From Siphonodentalium dalli (Eukaryota; Mollusca; Scaphopoda; Gadilida; Siphonodentaliidae), in assembly GCA_032622095.1 (NCBI GenBank), contig CP136061.1:117934754-117998753 (forward strand): 64,000 nucleotides of DNA. Direction: 5' to 3'. The translations under genes and the position numbers were made by a program. Numbering within the stretch: position 1 is the stretch's first letter; each line of letters opens with the position of its first letter. A model generated the notes under the pieces. That model saw only the letters and a list, made by a program, of their open reading frames with translations. It ran no database searches and had not been told where the DNA came from. Positions 45,948-56,192 of the stretch are shown here, piece after piece.

Positions 45948-46584
45948 CCGTTAAATGTCCCTATAAAAAGAACATTCTCACTTAAATCCACCTGGCAGTT
46001 TGCGCTCCAAAATACAGTTCATAATATTTGCTTTTGAATTGTTCCCGGTATCGAAATAGGTCAAAAAATAAATACTTGAACTACTAGCCTTATATGTCAC
46101 AGAAAGACGCATTGAACTTATCAAAATAAAACTTAGAACACGATGTTTGGGTCCCAAATTGGGTCCCAAACAAAATACAGCCACGTGCACGGCATGGATC
46201 AAAAGGAGCGTTCTGTGTTAGTCTATTCCTGATATGGTAGAAGTAAAGAGCGTTTATTTCACTTCTGCGTAAACAGCTCGAAAATGCATGTGACTCTGGA
46301 GTCTGGACAGTATATTCAGAGCATGTATGAAGCCGGTATATCAATATTTCGTGTATTTGTAAACCTATATGATACCCCACTCCGTTAAATGTCCCTATAC
46401 AAAGCACATTCTCACTTAAATCCACCTGGCAGTTTGCGCTCCAAAATACAGTTAATAATATTTGCTTTTGAATTGTTCCCGGTATCGAAATAGGTCAAAA
46501 AATAAATACTTGAACTACTAGCCTTATATGTCACAGAAAGACGCATTGAACTTATCAAAATAAAACTTCGAACACGATGTTTGG
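45948..46584 (+). repeat. 435-bp tandem units; the second is split by the CTAATTAG element
   Basis: Unit 1 is 45948-46384. Unit 2 starts at 46385 and, after the 2.1-kb insertion, continues at 48677-48915. Landmarks are CTCCGTTAAATGTCCCTATA, GCGCTCCAAAATACAGTT, CAGAAAGACGCATTGAACTT, GATGTTTGGGTCCCAAA, AAAGAGCGTT, GATATGGT-GAAATAAAGAGC and GGAGTCTGGACAGTAT. Units are about 95 percent identical over the first 200 bp. A diverged third relative lies at 33045-33425. Confidence 0.88.
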
Positions 46585-46635
46585 TATGGAAGCGTATTGG
46601 TGCCACATAAAAATAAAAATTTGGGCCCCAGTATG

Positions 46636-46925
46636 TCCTAATTAGGAGATCGTAAGTCCTAATTAGGAGATAGTAACTCCTAATTAGGAGATAGCTATGT
46701 CCTAATTAGGAGATAGTAAGTCCTAATTAGGAGATAGTAACTCCTAATTAGGATATAGTAAGTCCTAATTAGGAGATAGTAAGTCCTAATTAGGACTTAG
46801 TATCTCCTAATTAGGAGTTACTATCTCCTAATTAGGAGATAGTATCTCCTAATTAGGAGATATTATCTCCTAATTAGGACTTAGTATCTCCTAATTAGGA
46901 GATATTATCTCCTAATTAGGAGATA
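46636..46925. repeat. Left CTAATTAG array, 14 units of 21 bp
   Basis: Each unit has a perfect TCCTAATTAGGA palindrome spaced by a 9-base linker (GATAGTAAG, CTTAGTATC and variants). The linker reads one way in the first half and mostly the other way in the second half, so the array as a whole is close to palindromic. CTAATTAG contains the TAATTA core bound by many homeodomain proteins. Confidence 0.93.
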
Positions 46926-47895
46926 ACACACATATAAAGAACTCAACATGTTCGTGGTCAGATTCATCTCCGGATCACTCGGCTAACGGTCGCATCGCTC
47001 CGTTCGTTATCATGCATGCCTTTCGCCCTTGTTTTCAAAATTAAAGGCTTAAAATGAGGGGTTAGGGAAAGGACCTATGGGCCTTTTCAAGAATCCCGGA
47101 GTTAGCCACCCCATACCCCAATCCGCCGCTGTCATTTTATTATATATATATGACAAAGTTATGTTACAGGGCCAGATGTGTGTATCATATAGTTAATCCA
47201 CGACGTAGAGATATGTATATACCAGTGACTATCCAGAGATAATTTTATGTCACCTGTTTATATGCCAAAATAATTTCATTTCATTTTCAGTTTACGCTTA
47301 ACAGTACGTAGAGATATTTGCAATTTCCGTGTAAATTAGACAAACATTGGACGATGTATTTATAACTCAGCCCCAAATTGAAGTAGAGTTGCAATGATTC
47401 ATCCATTGCAAACGAATGAATACAATAATTATGTGAGTGGGTCTAAATGACCGCGAACCGTTTATTGGGAATTTGGGATTGGGGCCCGGGAGGATTTGGA
47501 AGGGCAGTATGCCCCCCCCCCCCCCCCACGACCCACTTAGGAATGATGTTGGGTGTTATTAATGGTGATATAACAATGAAAAATGATGGGAAAATGATCT
47601 AAACTTTTTTTACTTCTTCTTTTTCGCTTTTCCCCCTAATTCTGTATACTGTTTCTGTGTTTCACTTGTTCTTTTTCTTCTTCCCTCGAGTGGTATTGAT
47701 GCCCCCTGAGGGTGGTTTCCTGTTGACCCTACCAGAGGTATATCATACCCTATCAGGCCACTGTTGATACTGGTGTGACCTGTTACTGCAAAACCACTTC
47801 AAGTCAGCCTGCATTTGTACGTATGGTCATGATTGGTCCATGGACACAATGCACCGACTGGAAAGAGTTCACCTCGTGCGAGACATGGCTGGGGA

Positions 47896-48243
47896 TTAAA
47901 GGGTACTGTACACTAAATCCAGCTATTTATGAGACCATCTCCTTTTATACTCAACATAATATATTTGATTGAATGAATTTGAGCCATGGATTAGCGCAAA
48001 GTACACTCGTGTGTTCTACGAATGATGCAAACAACATGGTAATTATAATGGAAATTAATAAACGGCTGGAGTCATAAATAAATTTTCATTATAATTACCA
48101 TGTTATTTTATTCGTTCATAGAGCACACGAGTGTATTTTGCACTAATACATGTCTCAAATTCATTCATTTGTTGCATAAACTCTGTTGAGTATAAACGGA
48201 GATGGTCACACAAATTGTCGGATTTAGTGTACAGTCCCCTTTA
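47896..48243. mobile_element. TTAA-site MITE, complete palindromic copy (copy 3)
   Basis: TTAA + AGGGTACTGTACACTAAAT ... ATTTAGTGTACAGTCCCCT + TTAA. The arms pair through GAATGAATTTGAGCC, ACACTCGTGTG and GGTAATTATAATG blocks almost to the centre. It is nested inside the CTAATTAG element, so it inserted after that element or was carried by it. Confidence 0.88.
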
Positions 48244-48381
48244 AGCTATCCATGTCCAGCCAAGCCCGACAGAAAAATCAACCGTCACTCAAAGAGGGCA
48301 CGTCCTTTCTCTGGGCGGCGACTCTGAGCGATGGATGGGAATGAAAATGACCGCTAACTGGTGTTGAGTTCTTTTACTAAG

Positions 48382-48627
48382 TCCTAATTAGGAGATACTA
48401 AGTCCTAATTAGGAGATACTAAGTCCTAATTAGGAGATAAATATCTCCTAATTAGGAGATAATAAGTCCTAATTAGGAGATACTATCTCCTAATTAGGAG
48501 ATACTAAGTCCTAATTAGGAGATACTAAGTCCTAATTAGGAGATACTATCTCCTAATTAGGACTTACTATCTCCTAATTAGGACTTACTATCTCCTAATT
48601 AGGACTTACTATCTCCTAATTAGGACA
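48382..48627. repeat. Right CTAATTAG array, 12 units of 21 bp
   Basis: Inverted counterpart of the left array. The last units use the CTTACTATC linker and end in GGACATACTGGGACCC, the complement of the left array's start. Confidence 0.93.
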
Positions 48628-48676
48628 TACTGGGACCCAAATTTTTATTTTTATGTGGCACTAATACGCTTCCATA

Positions 48677-48915
48677 GTTTGGGTCCCAAACTGGGTCCCA
48701 AATAAAATACAGCCATTTGCACGGCATGAAACAAAAAAGAGCGTTCTGTGTTGGTTTATTCCTGATATGGTTGAAATAAAGAGCGTTTATTGCAAACAGC
48801 TCGAAAAAAAAGAGCTGGAAAATGTATGTGACTCTGGAGTCTGGACAGTATTTTCAGAGCATGTATGGAGCCGGTATATCAATATTTTGTGCATTTGTAA
48901 ACCATATCTGATACC
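48677..48915 (+). repeat. Remainder of tandem unit 2
   Basis: GTTTGGGTCCCAAACTGGGT onward continues unit 2 after the insertion and matches 46141-46384. Confidence 0.85.
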
Positions 48916-49100
48916 TCCTTTCAGAATTTGGAAGCTCGATGTGAGCCATGTCCGCTTAAACTTACATGGCTCATTCGAACCCAAAATATAGTCGTCTGTC
49001 TGTCCTGCTTCTTCTACCGGACTGCTGGTCCGATTTCAACCGGGTGCCATCGTGGTACCTTGGCGGAATTTACAACGGTGTTTTTTTTAGTTTTTTTTTA
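48916..49100. other. Nothing recognised
   Basis: Unassigned sequence with a T-run at 49081-49099. Confidence 0.4.
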
Positions 49101-49240
49101 GGTCCAATATGAACCTATTTGCACGAGGATATGTTGCTGCACCAGATGTACACTCTTTATGTGTGTTTTTTCACTGTGGCCCGCGCCATCCAACGGAATA
49201 ACAGGTATAAGTCCACAATGGGCTTATTCCAGAATCAATA
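49101..49240 (+). repeat. Shared block plus half of the GGGCTTATT MITE
   Basis: 49101-49140 matches 44902-44940. 49160-49235 (TTCACTGTGGCCCGCGCCAT ... ATAAGTCCACAATGGGCTTA) matches the right half of the MITE at 63557-63705. Confidence 0.6.
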
Positions 49241-49904
49241 TTTCAGAAGTCCAATAAAGGCTTCACAAGGGCGCCTGTTTCGACTAATATCTAATATAAA
49301 TGAGTATGATCAGTCCAGATTAGAGTTTAATATATACACGGGAACCGGGAACCGGTAACGTTCCCGGGAAATGTATGCACAAGTTGTACAACACGGGTTA
49401 TGCGCAATTTGGCTAGTTTGGGTGACATGGATTGTAATAATGATAATTTAGATTGACTAAAGGGTATACCAAATTGTTATATTTGACCTCCTTGTGCCAC
49501 ATTATGGTATACAACGTAACACAACAAAAGTTGGAAAACATGAAAACCATTCCGACTTCCCGAACTTCAAACGAAATGTCAAAATGTTGCCGACGTTGCG
49601 AACTTCTTGTGGCATCTCTTAACTGTGTACGTTAACTTAAGAGATTACAAAAGACACAGTCCATGCATGTATAGCTCCGTGAAGTGTTTGTGTTAATTTG
49701 TAATACTGTTTAGTTTCCTGATTTTATATTTTATTGGGAGTCGGACGTAATCTTGAAAATTAAATTCGGAGCAACACCAAGTCACTCAGTGACTTGTCAG
49801 TCTAGAAGCCATTGTACTATACATTAGGCCTATGTTACGTAACTTGCGTTATATCGGAAGCTCGAAATGTACATGCATACTATATATACTAACTGGACCC
49901 TATA

Positions 49905-50105
49905 CTTACATTCACACCAAACCAAGCCCTCCACGACGCAGCAGACATACCTACGATGAAACAACGACTAACCGAGCTCAGAAACCAGACCCTCGCCAGA
50001 ATAGACAACAGCCCACTCATGCAAGAACTCCATCTGCGAAACCAGCTGCTCTCCACCAAAAAGACCAAGTCCATCCTAGAAATCGACAACACCGACAGAC
50101 CCATC
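49905..50105 (+). pseudogene. C-terminal fragment of a Jockey-like LINE reverse transcriptase
   Basis: One frame reads ALHDAADIPTMKQRLTELRN then QTLARIDNSPLMQELHLRNQ and stops after DNTDRPI. The same signature (ALH-ADIP, RL--L, TL-RI, LLHEL) stands at the C-terminus of the minus-strand LINE at 56196-56300, so the two belong to one family. The longer overlapping frame (49832-50401) is proline/threonine-rich by composition and is probably not the coding one. What follows (50106-50400) is CCA-rich 3' sequence. The catalytic RT is absent. Confidence 0.65.
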
Positions 50106-50401
50106 TAGATCCCATACAACCGTCAACCAAGCCAACCAACAGCCAAATCACCAGCCAGCCAATAACCTCACCAGCCAACGCCAACATAGCCCCAACCACT
50201 CCAGCACTTCGCCAGCCACATAACCAACCAATCATCCAAGACGCATCAGCCTTAAAGCCAGCCAACCAACAGCCACACCAACCCGACATCCAGCCTAAAC
50301 CAAAGCCTCTCATCCCAACAGCCTCGACTCCTCCACCACGCGTCCACCGCTTTGCCTCCAAATACAACAGCCTCAACAATCGATTTTCATCGAAGAATTA
50401 A

Positions 50402-50940
50402 AGAAAGGGTGAAGGGAACTGCACAATGCGTTCCGACCATCCTACCCGGCCTGCGGCCGGAAACTACACAACAACTTACATTCACAAGACTCACAACTTG
50501 CACGAAACGGTTTGCTCTCGCGGAAATTAGAATGCGACATCAGCAGAAACTGCACGTGCAGCACAGTCTATTATCAGCATACACCGCCCATTCAAACAAC
50601 TGCGAGGGAGTACCACATGCCAAGTCCGTGCATTTGTCACTAAGAATAGCCTGAGTCGCGATTGATCATATGAAATACCTTGTAAAAGTCTCATCCCACA
50701 AACGTGCATGCCACTACTTCGTGACTCGTGGGCTCGTGTCGTGATGTCATGGCTGCGTGGGTCACGAGACCAAACCTTAAGTCCTTATAACCTTTAGACG
50801 ATAGCGTGGTCAATTCTAATCACACTTTATGTAGATTTTGCAGATATATAACATATATATTGTACTGTGTGCCGTTGTGGACAAATTAAATGAAATTATG
50901 TGCCGTTGGTGTTCACTGACGTATGATATACCAAGTGTTA
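50402..50940. other. No recognisable gene
   Basis: Unassigned; short frames on both strands without motif. Confidence 0.5.
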
Positions 50941-51002
50941 ACAATGCACCCCGTTCCCGGTTCCTACAAATAATATTTCCGGGAAACGGGAATGATTATG
51001 TA

Positions 51003-52265
51003 CGATGGCTGGTTTAGGTCATGGGAATTTTTGTTTTTATTCGTGGCCACGAAATACTAATTCGTGGCCACGAAATAACAAATTCGTGGCCACGAAATAA
51101 CTATTTTGAAATAACTATTTTATCCCCATTCAGTCAGATACACTTCATATAACGGCTTATATTATCTGGTAGGCTATGTCGAATAGACGGTTACTTGTCA
51201 TACACAAGAACCCGTTTCCGACACACAGTCCAAGGGAACATTAAATGGGCCTAAAATATTACTCGACCATTTGACCGATTTAGGTCAAACAAAGGGTGTT
51301 GTAGGGTAAACGAAATCGGTCAAGGGGCAAATAAATGGAATGGGTGCCCTGTTTGAACCCCATCTGGACGGCGGTCATTTTGGATCGGAATGAGGTGAAA
51401 GCGGTGAATAGTCAGATTGACTTGGGGGGTCATACAACACCCTTTCTTTGATCTAAATTGGTCGAGGGGGCGAGAAATGACACGCGTACCCTATTTGAAC
51501 CGCTCCGTACGGCGGCCATTATGAATCTGGGTGGGGTGAAATGTGTGAATATCTAGACTAGCTGGCGGGCCACTCTACAACACCCTTTGTTTGACTTAAA
51601 TTGGTCAAAGGGACGAGAAATGGCATGGGTGCCCTATTTGAACCCATCTGGACGGCGGCCATTTTGGATCGATGTGGGATGAAATATACCCATCTTTAAT
51701 ACACATGGACATGGCGACAATATGTCTGGTAGTTTCACCCCCTTGTTCATTGCTGCATCAGCTAGCAATATCATGCACATGCAGTGGACATGGCAATATG
51801 TGGGTGTCCCATTCCACTCCCACCGACACACACGGAAGGCCTAGTCCCACTCAAACGTTTGTCAAACTATCGTGGGAACTCAACTCCTGACACTTTACAG
51901 CTGTTCGGAATAGGGAGGGGCGAGTCGCCACGAAACGATATAGTTATGTCACCATGTATCTGACAAACGTTTGTAATTTATATACACGGAGTGTCCATAG
52001 TGAGCGATACAATCATATAACCAACAATAGCCTGTTACATGTACTTGGCATAATCAAAGATATCTCGAAGAAATGTAGTCCTAATGGCCCAGACAAAGGT
52101 GCTATTTTTTATATAAATGTTTATATATGCAAATAAATCATATCTATCTGCGTCCGTTACACCAATGTTATTTCGTGGCCACGAATTAGTTATTTCGTGG
52201 CCACGAATTAGTATTTCGTGTTTACGAAATAAAAAAACAATTCCCAGGTCCCAAACCAGCCACCG
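51003..52265. mobile_element. TIR transposon with TTCGTGGCCACGAA palindromes (copy 2, uninterrupted)
   Basis: Ends CGATGGCTGGTTTAGGTCAT and complement, with TA on each side (51001-51002, 52266-52267). It has three TTCGTGGCCACGAA palindromes on the left, two perfect and one decayed on the right, and the same three internal tandem units as copy 1. It is 1,263 bp and non-coding. It preserves the sequence GGCGGCCATTATGAATCTGG (51511-51530) that the LINE interrupts in copy 1. Confidence 0.9.
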
Positions 52266-52315
52266 TAAGTATGGGACCCGAGAACCGAGAAATACCCGTT
52301 CCCGGGATTAAACTC

Positions 52316-53614
52316 TACAGCTAACAGGACTAACAGTGAAAGTAATAGGATAAACTGAATGTTTATAGAAATACTGATACCCTTATTCTTTGAGTACTAT
52401 CTTTTCTTAGACCTCGGGAGCGCAACAATATTAAACAAACATATGACTCCTCTAAATTGATCTAAAACTATGCCCATGGTGGGAGATAGTCAGGAAAAGC
52501 TTGTTTTATGGGGGCAGTCATATGGAGAATACTTATGTAGTCCTTTCAGCCAGTGGAACTGTAATGTGCGAGTGCAAACAATTGTGTGTGATGTAATAAC
52601 AAAAATGTATATACACATACAGTGTAAGTGCGCATGATGGAAACCATTTCAAATGGTATAGTGGGCCGTGTTACGTTGGTACGCAAACACCATTTGACTT
52701 GCAATGAAATTTTTGTTCAAAGTTTTTGGGTACAAAGATTGTTTAGTCACATATAATGTAATGTATCTTACTGAGCCAATTGGGTATGAACAGGTTTTCT
52801 TGAATAGGCTGTGTATATTAATATCACTGTTCTGTATGTAATGGTATATACTGCAAGTTAAATACACAAGCAATGATTCGAAAACGTGTCTTACAAATCT
52901 TGTCAAATTTGAATGTATCGTTTATAATTACAGTGCCTCTCATAAAGTGTTGATGAAGATTTAAGTTAAACGTTTTTTATTTTAACTAATCACTGCGGTT
53001 AAATGTGCAGTACCAGTAAATATAAATGTACATAATTACAAACCTTCCAGCTCACTATAATATATGAAATATAAATTTATCAACTGCGCATGAGTCACGA
53101 GCTGGACTGAGTATTAAGAGTTAAATTCAGTAAAATAGTTTCATAGAATGATCAACGAGTAGTCAGTATTTGTAATAATTTGTTGCGCTTAAAAGTTCCC
53201 GATAAATTAAGTACATGAAATTAAGTAACTACTCCAGGCAACTACTCTTCAATAATTGCTGAAATATCGATCTTAGCATTAACTCGCAATGTGAGAGTAA
53301 TTGGTAGCAAACAGGGGTCATATTCTAGATTTAAGTATGCGAACGTTATCATACCGAACACGCATATAGAATTTATATATAAATTAAGTTGGGAATCGGG
53401 TAACTACTCTTCAAACAAATAATCATCAATACTTACTAAGTTGTGACAGCACTAAATCGTGAAGTGAGTGAAAATGAGTAGTAAACAGGCACAATATTCT
53501 AGATACGTTATTATACCAAAACATCGTTTAAAAATTCTCCATAACTTAAATACTGGGAATAAGATAACTACTCTTAAAACACCAACTGGTAAATATTCAT
53601 TGAGTTATTATAGC
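52316..53614 (-). repeat. Right arm of the 1.3-kb inverted duplication (LINE start and monomers)
   Basis: Reverse complement of 41331-42674. On the minus strand it carries the last monomers of the 250-bp array, then the LINE's leader up to the hydrophobic stretch. It stops a few bases before the 2A-like motif, where the GTTCCC-rich element ends. Confidence 0.85.
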
Positions 53615-53639
53615 ATATGTATTAAGTAAGAACACAACA

Positions 53640-54205
53640 AAATAGATCCATGCACAGCATATGTGTGTGGGTCCATGCTCTGACTAATGAGGCCTGTTGT
53701 GTAGCTTATATTTAGGGACCTGAGCCCATGTCCTACCTATAGGTACCTGTATCCAATACATACATACTTATAGTCAACTGGGTTTTAGCACTACGTAAAC
53801 GTGCCTGTGTCGTTGGTGTAGATATATCACTTATAAGGGGATGGGTCAATTTCCTACATATAGACACCGGTTCATGCCTGGATAAATGTATGGCATACCT
53901 ATATCAGCCTGGGTCCATTGTCTACATGTATGGGCAAATGCCCCTGGTCAACATACAGTGCCATGTGTGCATGGACTATTTTTCAAGGCCTCCATCCATA
54001 ACCTTCATATATATGACATTGGTCAAATAGCTGTATAGGTGAGTGAATCACATAACTGTTCCATGTTTTCATACCATATATATGTTCCTGAATCCATGGT
54101 GTGCTAATGTATTATACATGGTCTACCTATGGACACTTGGGTATTTGCACCATGTAACAGTATCATGGCCCCATGACCACGGGTCCTATGACTACGCATA
54201 GTTGC
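53640..54205 (+). repeat. Degenerate GGTCCATG/CCTATAGGTAC-type tandem sequence
   Basis: Short motifs (TGGGTCCATG, CCTACCTATAGG, TACATGTATGGGC) recur at irregular intervals of about 60-80 bp, leading into the exact 63-bp duplication that follows. It is probably an old minisatellite. Confidence 0.4.
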
Positions 54206-54207
54206 CT

Positions 54208-54336
54208 GGGTCCTTACCTAACCATTGTGGGCTATAGGTCAACGGTTAAAATTTTGGGGGCTGGCCCCACGTGGGTCCTTACCTAACCATTGTGGGTTAT
54301 AGGTCAACGGATAAAATTTTGGGGGCTGGCCCCATG
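54208..54336 (+). repeat. About 63-bp direct duplication
   Basis: GGGTCCTTACCTAACCATTG, TATAGGTCAACGG and AAAATTTTGGGGGCTGGCCC occur twice in tandem with two or three differences. Confidence 0.9.
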
Positions 54337-54475
54337 TTCTTCATATATATATATAATAGAGTGGGTCCGTGACTAAAACATCTATCTCTGTGGGTCAATG
54401 GCTTATATAACTATTGTGGTCATGCCTCTTATTAAATATAAGCAACAACATTTCAACTCTCACGTTGAATTCCCG

Positions 54476-54757
54476 TAATATCCACACTAACAATAACTAT
54501 TATTTTTGTTTTCACCATAAAAATGCTACTTGGTGTAGTTTAGTTTGTTAAAACTACCATAACATCAGTCATATGTGCATTTTTATTTAGATTGCGGGTG
54601 TGTCCATAGCAACCGTCACCCACCATTTAAGTTTGAAAAATGGTAATTTGTCATTCAGGTCAACACTAACAACAACTTATAATTATTTTCTCCATAAAAA
54701 TACTACACGGCGTAGTTTAGTTTGTTAAAACTCACATAGTATCAGTCATAAGTGCAT
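54476..54757 (+). repeat. About 180-bp duplication
   Basis: CACTAACAA, CCATAAAAATGCTAC / CCATAAAAATACTAC, GTAGTTTAGTTTGTTAAAAC and ATCAGTCATA-GTGCATTT occur at 54491-54583 and again at 54662-54757. Confidence 0.8.
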
Positions 54758-54925
54758 TTCTTCGATGTCGGGTAGTTGCCTAGCAACCGTTGCTAAGTAA
54801 GGACCTGCCGCGAATGTCGCCACATACGAATATGAGCAGTAGCGTATAAGGAACATGTGTGCCAAGTTTCATGCTTTTGTCACCTTTTTCACAATTGTGG
54901 TGTTTTGCTACACCAAGCGCTTGGA
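54755..54925 (+). repeat. Second copy of the TTGCCTAGCAACC repeat
   Basis: Matches 44606-44760 without the (TA)n expansion. It includes CACAATTGTGGTGTTTTGCT-ACACCAAGCGC. Confidence 0.75.
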
Positions 54926-55990
54926 CTAGCAGAAGAGCAAAATGTCATATTTACAAGTATTGACCAATTACCATAGCCATAGATGCGAACACCGCATAAT
55001 ATAGTGAAGGAGTGACATATGTAAAGTTTTAAAAACAAGTTGCTCGCGTCTATGTTTTGCGAAGCCCGCGAAATCAAACATCGATTACGACAGTTTGTCA
55101 GAAAAATTCGCAATTTTTTGGGGTCATTATGTTATTTCATAACCATATCTGCGAAATGCATTCGAAGTCTCCATTTAAATTGGTATCTCTGGTTCGAGAA
55201 TTGGGTATTGAACAATATTGAGTGCCTTTTGTATATGTTTCTGCTGAAAAATTGTTACAGCATCCAATTATTTCCATGATTGTGAAAAATAAAAAAGTTT
55301 TTTTTTTTTATATTGAAATAAGGTGTAACTCAGAAAGCTCAACTCGGATTTTAGGGGACTTTTCGTGACGCGTCCGCGATGTTATGGCCTAAATAATATA
55401 AACAAATCAGCTTCCCCCGATTTATTTCCTTACTTTTCCCGTTTCACGTCTAATGTGCCTGGACTATGCAGGATGTAATTACTCAACAGCTTATACTACG
55501 GGTATGACAAACGTTTCCTACTCCGTCTGGGGACCTTCAACTTCACCCCCAGGATATGTCAAAGCCTGTCTTGGGTGTTACCCCGCTAACCTATATTTTA
55601 GTGTTTGTATTAGTACTGATGTGTTTTGATAATAGTAATAATATCATCGTCGTTTCCATGAAGGTTTGCTGCGCTCGCAGCTAGTGTTTAGTGAGGATGG
55701 TCTTCCTAATTACGCGCGTCGCGTGTATGCTAATGTAGATATTCTTGTTTCGGCTGGGCCAATGGGGGTTATATTTATAGAACTCGGAATTTTTTGGGAG
55801 GTTAAAAGTCGAACTGCGAACCGGGTGCCGAGTCCGGTAAAAGGTGTAATTGGGAATTTCAATTTCATTTATTGTCAATAATGTTCATTTTTGGTTTGTG
55901 ATAAGCTATGCCAATTACAAATAAAAGAAATGAAAAAGATAATTTGTAAGTCTTATGTTTCAACTTTTATTGACATTTTTCGTTCTGCAG
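54926..55990. other. No recognisable gene
   Basis: A T-run lies at 55298-55309. Complementary frames at 55666-55881 are shadows of each other. Nothing else is supported. Confidence 0.5.
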
Positions 55991-56069
55991 CCCACTGGGG
56001 GTTGTGGTCGGAGACGACCGAGTCGGCCGCCGGTTCGTTAATTAGGTGCTGGTTGTTATTGTTATTTTA

Positions 56070-56192
56070 ACGGAATTCTGAGTTGGTCATTCGCGAAACC
56101 AATATATTTTATATTCTATCATTACAATTATGGGTATATAATATATGATCTTGAGCGCGTTACCATTTCTGGTTTTCTTGTACTAAGTTCAT
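56070..56192 (+). repeat. Compact copy of the GGGCGTTACCATTT composite repeat
   Basis: AACGGAATTCTGAGTTGGTC, then ATATGATCTTGAGCGCGTTA and CCATTTCTGGTTTTCTTGT. This is the 15.87-16.40 kb composite without its foldback. It directly abuts the 3' end of the minus-strand LINE. Confidence 0.65.

Larger units (their letters stand above)
46585..48676. mobile_element. 2.09-kb TIR element with terminal CTAATTAG palindrome arrays
   Basis: Ends TATGGAAGCGTATTGGTGCC and its complement, then ACATAAAAATAAAAATTTGG / complement and CAGTATGTCC, give a TIR of about 60 bp before the arrays. Direct GTTTGG repeats flank it (46579-46584 and 48677-48682). The neighbouring tandem unit shows the uninterrupted GATGTTTGGGTCCC, which confirms a 6-bp target-site duplication. 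Inside each end is an array of 21-bp units centred on TCCTAATTAGGA: 14 at 46636-46925, 12 at 48382-48627. The middle holds a C-tract (47513-47527), no transposase and a nested TTAA MITE. The superfamily is unknown; a 6-bp duplication fits few cut-and-paste groups. Confidence 0.88.
49323..52313. mobile_element. Possible TIR element with GGGAAC/GTTCCC-rich ends
   Basis: The left end AGAGTTTAATATATACACGG then GAACCGGGAACCGG faces the right end CCGTTCCCGGGATTAAACTC. Further GTTCCC blocks occur at 50951-50990 and 52270-52310. The right end is split by the TIR transposon at 51003-52265, whose empty site would read GATTATGTA-AGTATGGG. Without that insertion the element is about 1.7 kb. The TIR is short and imperfect, so the boundaries are tentative. 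Confidence 0.35.

Noticed and set aside
46636-48627. CRISPR-like arrays of evenly spaced palindromic repeats
   Set aside because: Repeats are 12 bp with 9-base, near-identical linkers, not unique spacers. The arrays sit at the ends of a TIR element in eukaryotic DNA and no cas-like gene is present.
49832-50401. 189-codon proline/threonine/glutamine-rich frame
   Set aside because: Composition follows the local CCA/CAA bias. A different frame across its first third carries the Jockey-like RT C-terminal signature instead.
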